From the NCBI RefSeq assembly GCF_000384315.1, contig NZ_ARVW01000001.1, forward strand, positions 6,448,157-6,512,156: a stretch of 64,000 nt of DNA, read 5' to 3'. Below the pieces are notes generated by a model. It made no database searches and had not been told where the DNA came from. It saw only the letters and a program-made list of their open reading frames with translations. A program made the translations under genes and the position numbers. The first letter of the stretch is position 1. Every line of letters starts with the position of its first letter. Shown one piece after another: positions 40,127 through 47,734 of this stretch. Source of the stretch: Amycolatopsis nigrescens CSC17Ta-90 (GTDB lineage Bacteria; Actinomycetota; Actinomycetes; Mycobacteriales; Pseudonocardiaceae).

Positions 40127-41646
40127 CCGGGGTTTCGCCGTCGGGCGTACCGGGCACCAGCACCGGTATGCGCTGCCTGGTCGCCGGTGCCACCGGATAT
40201 CTCGGCGGGCGGCTGGTGCCCGCCCTGCTGGCGGACGGTCATGCCGTGCGCTGCCTGGCGCGCGATCCGGCGAAGCTGCGGGACGTGCCGTGGGCGGGCG
40301 AGGTCGAGGTGGTCCGCGGCGATGTGCTCGACGAGCACGCGATGGCCGAGGCGACCAAGGGCGTGGACGTCCTCTACTACCTGGTGCATTCCTTGGCGGA
40401 GCGCGGTTTCGCCGAGGTGGACCGGCGCGGCGCGCTGATCACCGCGCAGGCCGCGCGGGCCGCCGGGGTTGGCCGGATCGTCTACCTCGGCGGACTACGG
40501 CCGCCGGGGGAGGAGTTGTCCGAGCATCTCGCGTCCAGGACCGAGGTCGGTGAAATATTCCTGCGTTCCGGGGTGCCGGCCGCGGTGCTGCGGGCCGCGG
40601 TGATCATCGGGTCCGGTTCGGCGAGTTTCGAGATGCTGCGGTACCTGACCGAGCGGCTGCCGCTGATGGTGGTGCCGAAGTGGGTGCGCAACCGGATCCA
40701 GCCGATCGCGGTCCGCGACGTGCTCCGCTACCTGACCGGCTGCGCCGGCCTGCCCGCGCGGGTGAACAGGGCGTTCGACATCGGCGGCCCGGACGTGCTG
40801 ACCTACTTGGAGATGATGCGGCGCTACGCCGGGGTGGCCGGGCTGCCGCGGCGGACGATGGTGCCGGTGCCGGTGCCGGTGCTGACCCCGAAGCTGTCCT
40901 CGTACTGGGTCAACCTGGTCACCCCGGTGCCGAAGGGGATCGCCGGGCCGCTGATCGACTCGCTGGTGCACGAGGTGGTCTGCGCCGAACACGACATCGC
41001 CAAGTACGTGCCCGACCCGGACGGCGGGCTGATCGGCTACGACCGCGCGGTGGAACTGGCCCTGGCCCGGATCCGCGACGCGCGGGTGGAGACCCGCTGG
41101 TCGAACGCGGCCGTGCCGGACGCCCCGGCCGATCCGTTGCCGAGCGACCCGGAATGGTCCGGTGGCTCGCTCTACTCCGACACCCGGCAGGCCGACTGCG
41201 AGGTGGACGCCGGGCGGCTGTGGCAGGTGATCGAGGGCATCGGCGGTGGTAACGGCTGGTACTCGTTCCCGCTGGCCTGGTCGGTCCGCGGGCTGCTGGA
41301 CCGGCTGGCCGGCGGAGTCGGGCTGCGGCGCGGCAGGCGCGATCAGCAGCGGCTCAATCTCGGCGACGCGGTGGACTGGTGGCGGGTCGAGGAGATCGAG
41401 CGCGGGAAGCTGCTCCGGTTGCGCGCCGAGATGAAGGTGCCCGGCGGTGCCTGGCTCGAACTGCGGGCCGAGCCGCTCGACGGCGGCCGGTCCCGGTATC
41501 ACCAACGGGCCGTCTTCCTGCCCAAAGGTCTGCTCGGACATGCCTACTGGTGGGCCATCGCGCCCTTCCACGGGATTGTCTTCGGCGGCATGGTGCGCAA
41601 CCTCGTGCGGACTGCCGAACAGGCGGTTGCGCGCCCGAACGAGTGA
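40123..41646 (+). CDS. NAD(P)-binding SDR protein with DUF2867 domain
   Basis: A 507-residue two-domain protein. The first 300 residues are an atypical SDR (NmrA-like) Rossmann fold with GATGYLGG as the cofactor motif and LVHSLAERGF; the last 180 are DUF2867, an SRPBCC-like domain with DWWRVEEIERGKLLRLRAEM. These fused proteins are common in actinobacteria; their reaction is unknown, possibly sensing or modifying a lipid. The ATG at 40123 overlaps the MgtC stop. A second Met at residue 16, at 40168, would give a start adjacent to the Rossmann fold. Confidence 0.87.
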   Translation: MTGVSPSGVPGTSTGMRCLVAGATGYLGGRLVPALLADGHAVRCLARDPAKLRDVPWAGEVEVVRGDVLDEHAMAEATKGVDVLYYLVHSLAERGFAEVDRRGALITAQAARAAGVGRIVYLGGLRPPGEELSEHLASRTEVGEIFLRSGVPAAVLRAAVIIGSGSASFEMLRYLTERLPLMVVPKWVRNRIQPIAVRDVLRYLTGCAGLPARVNRAFDIGGPDVLTYLEMMRRYAGVAGLPRRTMVPVPVPVLTPKLSSYWVNLVTPVPKGIAGPLIDSLVHEVVCAEHDIAKYVPDPDGGLIGYDRAVELALARIRDARVETRWSNAAVPDAPADPLPSDPEWSGGSLYSDTRQADCEVDAGRLWQVIEGIGGGNGWYSFPLAWSVRGLLDRLAGGVGLRRGRRDQQRLNLGDAVDWWRVEEIERGKLLRLRAEMKVPGGAWLELRAEPLDGGRSRYHQRAVFLPKGLLGHAYWWAIAPFHGIVFGGMVRNLVRTAEQAVARPNE

Positions 41647-41752
41647 ATTACGATTATTCCGACTTGCTCTGGGTAACAGGTGGGGAGACTCCGGCGAGTA
41701 GTAGTAAGTGCGCTTCACAGGGGGCGCGATGTGCCGAGAGAAAGACCTCGCG

Positions 41753-42268
41753 ATGGGTGATACCGCAGCGGTCATTCCTACCGAACCGTCCGGCCGCAGA
41801 CGGCTGGGCTCGAACCTGGCGCTCACCGGACTCACCGCGGTGATGACCGGGGTGGTGCTCGCGGTGCTGATGTCCGCGAGCAGGCAGAGCGTGTCGCCGT
41901 CGCGGCCGCAGGCGCAGCCGCGCGAGGACGTCCCGGCCTTCCAGGCAGTGCCGGCCGAGCAGCCGGCCGGCGACGTCAAGCCGGTGCTGTACGCGGTGAC
42001 CTACGAACTGAGCGGCGGCGCGGGGGCGCTCAACATCACCTACGTCGGCCAGGGCGCGGTACTCGAACAGGAGCGGGCTTCGAGCACTCCGTGGCGCAAG
42101 TCCGTTGCCAGGCAGGGCACCGAGGACGAGGTCGGCTACCTCACCGTGTCCGCGCAGAACTCCGGTGCCGGCAGGCTCACCTGCCGGATCCTGCTGGACG
42201 GCGAGGTCGTCAGCGAACGGACCGCCGGCCCGAACGGTGTGGTGATGTGCGCGAAGTCGATCATGTGA
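41753..42268 (+). CDS. MmpS-like membrane-anchored protein
   Basis: A 171-residue protein with a short cytosolic start, one membrane helix (about 18-40), a proline-rich spacer and a C-terminal domain. The sequence VTYELSGGAGALNITYVG, then VGYLTVSAQNSGAGRLTCRILLDG resembles the MmpS transport accessory family. Mycobacterial MmpS proteins work with MmpL exporters, but no MmpL gene is here. The ATG at 41753 was chosen; ATG 41729 is an in-frame alternative. A HxlR regulator gene follows immediately; the two may be cotranscribed. Confidence 0.78.
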   Translation: MGDTAAVIPTEPSGRRRLGSNLALTGLTAVMTGVVLAVLMSASRQSVSPSRPQAQPREDVPAFQAVPAEQPAGDVKPVLYAVTYELSGGAGALNITYVGQGAVLEQERASSTPWRKSVARQGTEDEVGYLTVSAQNSGAGRLTCRILLDGEVVSERTAGPNGVVMCAKSIM

Positions 42269-42312
42269 CCGTCCGCAATACTTCTGAAATCGAATCGACA
42301 GACGGAGGTGCC

Positions 42313-42612
42313 GTGACCAGCGTTGACACACCCGTTACCGCGGTGTTGAACCTGCTCGGCCGGCGTTGGATGCTCCGGGTGATCTGGGAGCTGCAGCAGG
42401 GACCGGTCGGGTTCCGCGAGCTACGGCGGCGCTGCGACGACATGTCGTCCAGCGTGCTCAGCGAGCGGCTCCGCGAACTGCGCGAAGCGAATGTGATGGA
42501 GACCGGAGAGGACGGCGTGTACCGGCTCACCGGCCTCGGCCGCAGGCTGGCCGAGACGCTGCTGCCGCTGTCCGGCTGGGCGAGGGATTGGGCGGACACC
42601 CGGTCGGTCTGA
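42313..42612 (+). CDS. HxlR family transcriptional regulator
   Basis: A 99-residue winged-helix protein of the HxlR family. The pattern LLGRRWMLRVIWELQQGPVG, FRELRRRCDDMSSSVLSERLREL and YRLTGLGRRL is diagnostic. GGAGG precedes the GTG at 42313; a GTG at 42265 overlapping the MmpS stop would extend it by 16 residues. The N-terminal Cys that senses electrophiles in HypR-type members is absent, so its signal is unknown. It probably regulates its own operon or the MmpS-like gene. Confidence 0.88.
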   Translation: MTSVDTPVTAVLNLLGRRWMLRVIWELQQGPVGFRELRRRCDDMSSSVLSERLRELREANVMETGEDGVYRLTGLGRRLAETLLPLSGWARDWADTRSV

Positions 42613-42666
42613 TTTCTCGCGTGGTCGTGCCTGTCGAGGCGGCCCGGCAACCGGCACGATCTTGCT

Positions 42667-43434
42667 GTGAAGGATGCCGCGATCGCGCTCGGCCCGCCAC
42701 TGGCGGTGGTACTGGCACTGCTCACCCTGCTCGCCGCGGCCGTGGTCCGGCTGGGCGAACTCGGCTCCGGCCGGGACGTGCTGCTCGCCGCCGCACGGGC
42801 AGTGCTGCAGCTCGCGGCGGTGTCGCTGGTCATCGTGGCGGTGCTGCGGTCCGGCGGGCTGACCACGCTTTTCGTGCTGCTGATGTTCGGTGTCGCCGCG
42901 CTCACCTCGGCCAGGCGGGTCGGCGTTCTCCGGCAGCTGGGCTGGTTCGCCACCGCCATCGGCGCGGGCGTCGCGCCGGTGCTGACGCTGGTGCTCGCGG
43001 CCGGAGTGCTGCCGCCAAGGCCGATCGCGGTGGTGCCGATCGCCGGCATCGTGATCGGCGGGGCGATGTCCGCGACCTCGCAGGCGACGCTGCGCGCGCT
43101 GGACGAGCTGGACGGCCGGTATGGCGAGTACGAAGCCGCGCTGGCACTGGGATTTTCGGACCGCGCCGCGGCTCTGGAGATCTGCCGCCCGTCCGCGGGC
43201 CAGGCGCTCATCCCGGGCATGGACCAGACCAGGACCGTCGGGCTGGTCACCCTGCCGGGCGCCTACGTCGGCATGCTGCTGGGCGGCGCCGGCCCGATCC
43301 AGGCCGGCGTCACCCAGCTGCTGGTGCTGATCGGCCTGCTCGCCGCGCAGGCGGTCGCGGTGCTGGTCGCGGTGCAGCTGGTCGCGACCGGCCGGATCAG
43401 CCGAGCGGGGCGGCGAGGTGTGCGGTGTCGTTGA
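42667..43434 (+). CDS. FetB/UPF0014-like ABC transporter permease
   Basis: A 255-residue polytopic membrane protein with about seven helices. The segment PIAGIVIGGAMSATSQATLRALDEL followed by the soluble loop EYEAALALGFSDRAAALEICRPS and MDQTRTVGLVTLPGAYVGMLLGGAGP is characteristic of the FetB/YbbM family, partners of the FetA ATPase in iron or metal export. No ATPase gene of the pair is adjacent, which is unusual. The GTG at 42667 is the only suitable start. Its last 38 bp overlap the convergent phosphatase gene. Confidence 0.85.
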   Translation: MKDAAIALGPPLAVVLALLTLLAAAVVRLGELGSGRDVLLAAARAVLQLAAVSLVIVAVLRSGGLTTLFVLLMFGVAALTSARRVGVLRQLGWFATAIGAGVAPVLTLVLAAGVLPPRPIAVVPIAGIVIGGAMSATSQATLRALDELDGRYGEYEAALALGFSDRAAALEICRPSAGQALIPGMDQTRTVGLVTLPGAYVGMLLGGAGPIQAGVTQLLVLIGLLAAQAVAVLVAVQLVATGRISRAGRRGVRCR

Positions 43435-44080
43435 ACCGGCGCACGATCCAGTTGTCCCCGGTCACCACCAGATGGGAGACGGACCCGTTGTCGGCGCCGA
43501 GGAAGGCGAACGGCTGCGAACCGCTGGCCTGCGCGAAGACGGACCCGATCACCCCGCCGTGGGTGAACACGGCCACCCGCTGGTCCGGGTGCGCGGCGGC
43601 GATCCGGCCGATCGCGTCCCGCACCCGGCCGTCGAACGCCTCGGTCGGCTCGGCACCGGGGATGACGTCCCAGCGCTGCTCGGTCCACATCCGGATGGCC
43701 ACCGGATGGCCCTCGGCGACGTTGCGGCGGAACTGGCCGCCCTCCCACTCGCCGAGGTGCACCTCGCGCAGCCCGGCCTCGACCCGCGGTTCGATGCCCA
43801 GCTTCGCGGCCAGCGGCGCCGCGGTCTGCACGGTGCGCCGGAGGGTGGTCACGTAGAGCGCGTCCAGCCGTTCACCGGCCAGCCGCTGCCCGACCCGCTC
43901 CGCGTGGTCGCGGCCGTCCGGAGCCAGGTCCGGGTCCGCCTGTCCCTCGATCATCGGGAAGGGCTCGCTCGCCCTGGCCGGCGCGGACTCGCCGTGGCGC
44001 ACCAGGAAGATCTCGGTGGCGCCGGGCGGCGGGCTGAAACGGTGCTGCCGGTACTCGACCTCTTCTTCGGGAATAGTCAC
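43397..44080 (-). CDS. histidine phosphatase family protein
   Basis: A 227-residue phosphoglycerate-mutase-like phosphatase. The catalytic RHGE is at residues 28-31, the second His is in FTHGGVIG, and the Glu residue that donates the proton is in LREVHLGEWEG. The arrangement fits broad-spectrum phosphatases more than glycolytic PGM. Its 3' end overlaps the FetB-like gene by 38 bp. The next gene on the same strand ends 21 bp upstream, so an operon is possible. Confidence 0.88.
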   Translation of the reverse strand: MTIPEEEVEYRQHRFSPPPGATEIFLVRHGESAPARASEPFPMIEGQADPDLAPDGRDHAERVGQRLAGERLDALYVTTLRRTVQTAAPLAAKLGIEPRVEAGLREVHLGEWEGGQFRRNVAEGHPVAIRMWTEQRWDVIPGAEPTEAFDGRVRDAIGRIAAAHPDQRVAVFTHGGVIGSVFAQASGSQPFAFLGADNGSVSHLVVTGDNWIVRRFNDTAHLAAPLG

Positions 44081-44101
44081 GTGCCGGAGGCTAGCCGGAG
44101 C

Positions 44102-44494
44102 TCAGGGCCGCCAGCTCTCCCGGTACTCCGGATGATCGGAATAGGGCAGGGCGAGCAGCCGCAGCGTGCGGCACCAGTTCGTGCCCGCCTCGTCCGCGGG
44201 CACATGGCAGGTGACGCACCAGTATTCGCTTCCGTGCGAAGGAAAACCGGGCACCCGGTCGGCGGTGGTGGTCCGGTGCTCCTGAAGAATTCCCTGGGTC
44301 GCCTCGGTTTCCCGGACCATGCGGTTGACCACGTCGAGCTCGTCGTCGTCGAGACTGTGCACGCGCTGCTCGATGGCCACCTTCGCCTCACCGTAGCTGA
44401 GCCGTTCGCCGATTCTGGCCTTCTGCACCGCCTGCATGATCATGGCTTGCCGTTGGTTGACGCGAGCGGTGAGGAACGCGACCAGATCGTCCAT
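44102..44494 (-). CDS. DUF6221-like protein
   Basis: A 130-residue protein of unknown function. Residues 1-80 are helical and charged; the segment WCVTCHVP has a CxxC pair that could bind zinc; and the end LRLLALPYSDHPEYRESWRP matches the DUF6221 C-terminus in actinobacteria. Such genes are numerous in Streptomyces and relatives and often lie near regulators. No operon partner except the phosphatase is apparent. The function cannot be proposed. Confidence 0.75.
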   Translation of the reverse strand: MDDLVAFLTARVNQRQAMIMQAVQKARIGERLSYGEAKVAIEQRVHSLDDDELDVVNRMVRETEATQGILQEHRTTTADRVPGFPSHGSEYWCVTCHVPADEAGTNWCRTLRLLALPYSDHPEYRESWRP

Positions 44495-44854
44495 TCCCCG
44501 GATACTTCCCGCTCGGGCCGGTAAGGTCGAGCGGAATCGATTGCGACGCGGTCACGTCTTGGTCAGCGTCCGGGCTCATTTGTGGAACATTGTCTCTGTT
44601 CGGGTACAGTTCGTCGTTTTCTCCCTGTCCACCTGGCCGCCGATAGCCGGACGGGGTCGGCGGTGTACCGTCAGTGCCACCGGGAGCACCTCGGCATCGG
44701 CAGCCACGTTGGCGCCGTTCCCGGTTATCCCTGACTTCGGCCGCGTACCGGCCGAGACGGGAGTTCTGATGGTCTGCCGCCACCCTTTCTGACCCCCTGC
44801 CCGACTCAGTGACTCTTGTGCCAACTATGTCCACTGATCGAGGAGAGCAGGGAT
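44495..44854. other. 360-bp intergenic region
   Basis: Divergent promoter region between the DUF6221-like gene and the small Cys-rich protein gene. It is locally AT-richer at 44575-44625. No recognised RNA, operator or gene was seen. Confidence 0.3.
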
Positions 44855-45058
44855 ATGTCGACCGACCTCAAACCGGGCACCTCCGGGGTGGATGCGGAGA
44901 GCAAGGTGGACGCCACCTGCCCCGCGTGCTCGCACCCTCGGGAAGCACACGATTCGATCTCGCTCCGGTACTGCGCCGCGACGGTGGCCGGTGCGTTCGA
45001 CCGCGGGTGCGTCTGCGCCGGCGTCGTCAAGAAACAGCCCGATAAGGAAGAAAAATGA
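44855..45058 (+). CDS. small Cys-rich protein
   Basis: A 67-residue hydrophilic protein (MSTDLKPG start). Three cysteine clusters, CPAC with a following HP, RYCAA and RGCVC, could form a zinc-binding ribbon. No family name is certain. An AGGAGAGCAGGG sequence upstream supports the ATG at 44855 over the earlier start at 44816. It overlaps the next small gene as ATGA. Confidence 0.7.
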   Translation: MSTDLKPGTSGVDAESKVDATCPACSHPREAHDSISLRYCAATVAGAFDRGCVCAGVVKKQPDKEEK

Positions 45059-45213
45059 GCGCTGAAGCCAAGTTCGTCTCACGCTACGACCAGCGAGTCG
45101 AGCTGGTGCGGGGAATTCTGAAGCAGGACACCAAACTCGACGCCAAGAACGCGGACGCGCTCGCGATCCGGTTGCTGCACGCGCTGGACGCGACCCCGGA
45201 AAAACTGCGCTGA
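45055..45213 (+). CDS. small helical protein, DUF6307-like
   Basis: A 52-residue protein with start codon ATG at 45055 overlapping the previous stop. It is predicted helical and charged (SRYDQRVELVRGILKQDTKL then ALAIRLLHALDATPEKLR). I recall a similar pattern in actinobacterial DUF6307 proteins but cannot verify it. Function unknown. Coupled translation with the preceding Cys-rich gene suggests the two proteins act together. Its stop is 6 bp from the convergent carboxyethyl-ornithine synthase gene. Confidence 0.65.
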   Translation: MSAEAKFVSRYDQRVELVRGILKQDTKLDAKNADALAIRLLHALDATPEKLR

Positions 45214-45219
45214 GCCGGG

Positions 45220-46365
45220 TCAGCTCCGTTGGGGGTGCGGATAGTCCGGCGAACGGTGCTGGAAGGCAAGGATATCCGGGTTGCCGATCACGCCGGCCCT
45301 GATCTCAATGGCCCGCCGGATGGTCTGGTCGGCGTCCCACGCCTGCGGGCCGGAGAGCACGGTGCGCAGGTAGGGCAGCAGGGCTTCGCTGATCTCCCAG
45401 GTCGCGGAGTCCCAGAGGTGTGACGGGCTGTGGTCGACGCCGTAGTAGTGCACGTTGTTCCCGACGGTGAACGTCGGTTCGACGAACGTCGTCGGCCGCG
45501 CCCAGCTGAAGCCCATCCCCTCGTCACAGGAGACGTCGACGATGAGGCTGCCCGGCGCGAAGGCGGCCAGATCCTCGTCGATCAGGAAGGTCAGCGGCGC
45601 GTTGGGGTCCTGCAGCACGCAGTTGACCACGATGTCGTGCTCGGCGAGGAAACCGGCCAGCGGTATCCGCCCGCGCTCGGAGAATGCGTGGCTGCGGCGC
45701 GGATCGGCGTCGTTGTGGTCGAAATGCACTATGCGCGCGGAATGGATCGGCGAGCCCACCGCGGTCACCCCGCGGTTGGTGAGCACGTGCACGTCGTGGA
45801 TCCCGTGCGCGTTGAGCGCGGTGACCGCGCCGCGAGCGGTCGCGCCGAACCCGATCACCACCGCGCGCCGGCGGCGTCCGTAGTCGCCGGTCGAACCGAT
45901 GGACTCCAGCCCGTGCAGCACCGAGCAGTAACCGGCGAGCTCGTTGTTCTTGTGGAAGACGTGCAGGCTGAAGCCGCCGTCGGTGGTCCAGTGGTTCATC
46001 GCCTCGAAGGCGATCAGGGTGAGCTTCGCATCGACGGCCAGCTGCGTGATCTTGTTGTCCTGCACGCAATGCGGCCAGCCCCAGAGGATCTGCCCGTGGC
46101 GCAGCTCGGCAACATCCTCCGGCTGCGGCTTGGGATGCAGGATGATGTCGCATTCGGCGATGAGCCGCGCACGGGGCCACAAAGCGGCGACGTAGGGCGC
46201 CAACTGCTCGTCCGGTACCCCGAACCGTTCGCCGTAACCCTGCTCGAGGTGGATCCGGTGCCGCAGATCGGCGTCGACCCGCTCGAAATGGCGTGGATGA
46301 ACCGGAAGACGATGTTCGTTTTCCTTGCGCGACCGTGACATGATTCCGAGATTGAGCTGATTCAC
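45220..46365 (-). CDS. N5-(carboxyethyl)ornithine synthase
   Basis: A 381-residue enzyme of the alanine dehydrogenase/pyridine nucleotide transhydrogenase fold. The N-terminal SRKENEHRLPVHPRHFERVD and QGYGERFGVPDEQ are the catalytic-domain hallmarks, and the NADPH fold shows AVVIGFGATARGAV. In lactococci the enzyme joins ornithine or lysine to pyruvate reductively, giving N5-(1-carboxyethyl)-amino acids. In actinobacteria the physiological role is unclear. The ATG at 46365 is used. It is a single gene near RNase HI; no pathway partners are close, although an ornithine aminotransferase is 27 kb away. Confidence 0.85.
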   Translation of the reverse strand: MNQLNLGIMSRSRKENEHRLPVHPRHFERVDADLRHRIHLEQGYGERFGVPDEQLAPYVAALWPRARLIAECDIILHPKPQPEDVAELRHGQILWGWPHCVQDNKITQLAVDAKLTLIAFEAMNHWTTDGGFSLHVFHKNNELAGYCSVLHGLESIGSTGDYGRRRRAVVIGFGATARGAVTALNAHGIHDVHVLTNRGVTAVGSPIHSARIVHFDHNDADPRRSHAFSERGRIPLAGFLAEHDIVVNCVLQDPNAPLTFLIDEDLAAFAPGSLIVDVSCDEGMGFSWARPTTFVEPTFTVGNNVHYYGVDHSPSHLWDSATWEISEALLPYLRTVLSGPQAWDADQTIRRAIEIRAGVIGNPDILAFQHRSPDYPHPQRS

Positions 46366-46439
46366 GTGCGCTCCCTTGTCAGGGCATGTCTAGCACAACC
46401 TCTGCCGAACCAGGGCGCCGCGACCGTGCTGCTGCCGAA

Positions 46440-46901
46440 TCACCCGTCGGCGACCTCCCGCACACCCCGGACCGCCAGCCGGTCGGCGCGCTCGTTCTCC
46501 GGATGCCCGGCATGCCCTTTCACCCAGTGCCAGCGCACCTCGTGCGGTTTCGCCGCCGCGTCGAGCCGCTGCCAGAGATCGGCGTTCTTCACCGGTTCCT
46601 TGGCGCTGGTCCGCCATCCGTTGGTCTTCCACCGCGGCAGCCACTTCGTTACGCCGTTGCGCACGTAGGTGCTGTCTGTGTACAGGTCCACCACAGACGG
46701 TCGCTTCAGGCTTTCCAGCGCCCGGATCGGTGCCGTCAGCTCCATCCGGTTGTTGGTCGTCGGCCCCGCGTCCCCGCCGTAGAGGTCCTTTTCATGCGGC
46801 CCGTACCGCAGCACCGCGCCCCAGCCACCCGGCCCCGGATTCCCACTGCACGCGCCGTCCGTGTAGATCTGCACCACCGGCCCGTCCTCGTTTTCCACCA
46901 C
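46440..46901 (-). CDS. rnhA: ribonuclease HI
   Basis: A 153-residue RNase HI. The catalytic carboxylates are D15 ([14 protein letters not shown]), E54 (NNRMEL), D76 (YTDSTYV) and D140 ([11 protein letters not shown]), all present. It degrades the RNA strand of RNA-DNA hybrids. The length equals E. coli RNase HI (155). No operon relation with neighbours is apparent; it is transcribed in the same direction as the gene before and after but with gaps. Confidence 0.95.
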   Translation of the reverse strand: MVENEDGPVVQIYTDGACSGNPGPGGWGAVLRYGPHEKDLYGGDAGPTTNNRMELTAPIRALESLKRPSVVDLYTDSTYVRNGVTKWLPRWKTNGWRTSAKEPVKNADLWQRLDAAAKPHEVRWHWVKGHAGHPENERADRLAVRGVREVADG

Positions 46902-46929
46902 CCGCGCAACCTACCTGCACATAGCGGCA

Positions 46930-46953
46930 GGCTCCGTGCCCGGTCACGGAGCC
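46930..46953 (-). terminator. hairpin at the end of the unknown gene 46944-47579
   Basis: GGCTCCGTG (46930-46938) and CACGGAGCC (46945-46953) form a perfect 9-bp stem with a 6-nt loop. The stem includes the stop codon of the gene. Confidence 0.7.
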
Positions 46954-47579
46954 GGAAACTCGTCGGCGACGTCGGCCACGTCGTCGAGCGCCTGGTCGTC
47001 CGGTCGTCCGCCCGCGGGGGCGGTTTCGGCGATCACGACCAGCGAACCATCCCGTCGCGAGTCGTAGTGGTAACCGGTGAAATGGATGCCGGTGAGATCC
47101 AGCGCCGCGGTACCGAGCGGGGAGATGTTTCCGGTTCCGTGCGTGTCGGCGAGTTCTTTCAGACGCGTGGCCTCGCCGACCGACCGCATTCGTACCCAGG
47201 CGATGGACACCGCGATGGTATTGCCATGCCCATCGCCGATGGCCAGCAGCGTCCGGTCCAGTTTGCGGCACGGTGTCCGTACAAAGAACTGCTGGACCTC
47301 CCCGAATGAGCGGCTCGAGCACAGCAATTCCTGCTTGGCCGTCTTCTTGATGATCTTGAGTCCCATGCGCTGCCACGCGGTGTCACGTTGTCCCTTGCGC
47401 GCCGCGTCCTTACCGGATGTTTTCCCTTTGGCGATGCCGGATCCGGTTCCCGATTCGATCGACACCGTGCCAGTGCCGGTGCCACTGAATGCGACCACTC
47501 CACCGGTAATGACCGCGGCTACCCCTGTGCCGCTCTTGATCCACCGGCCTGTTTTCGGATCGCGTGGTTGATTCACCAT
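46944..47579 (-). CDS. protein of unknown function (actinobacterial family)
   Basis: A 211-residue protein. The N-terminus has a glycine/threonine-rich hydrophobic stretch (about 12-42, GVAAVITGGVVAFSGTGTGT), probably a membrane anchor. The C-terminal part has conserved-looking blocks: CSSRSFGEVQQFFVRTPC, LAIGDGHGNTIAVSIAWVRM and a GTGNISPLGTAALDLTGIHFTGYHYDSR region. I recall similar proteins in actinobacteria but no family name. The ATG at 47579 follows a GGGACGGGATG. The function is unknown. Confidence 0.7.
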   Translation of the reverse strand: MVNQPRDPKTGRWIKSGTGVAAVITGGVVAFSGTGTGTVSIESGTGSGIAKGKTSGKDAARKGQRDTAWQRMGLKIIKKTAKQELLCSSRSFGEVQQFFVRTPCRKLDRTLLAIGDGHGNTIAVSIAWVRMRSVGEATRLKELADTHGTGNISPLGTAALDLTGIHFTGYHYDSRRDGSLVVIAETAPAGGRPDDQALDDVADVADEFPAP

Positions 47580-47677
47580 GATCAGACATCCCGTCCCTCC
47601 CAAGTCCGGAGCGCTGATCTTTCCCGCTAGGGCCGCCGAGTGCGACCTCGTCGTGTGGTAATCGCCCGAATGTCGCA

Positions 47678-47723
47678 CCGGGGCGGTCTGCCATTCCCCC
47701 TGACGAATGGCAGACCGCCCCGG
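47678..47723 (-). terminator. strong hairpin terminator of the MFS gene
   Basis: Perfect 19-bp arms (47678-47696, 47705-47723) with the 8-nt loop CCCCTGAC. It lies 11 bp downstream of the stop of the leftward MFS gene. Confidence 0.85.
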
Positions 47724-47734
47724 CTTATTCCGTG

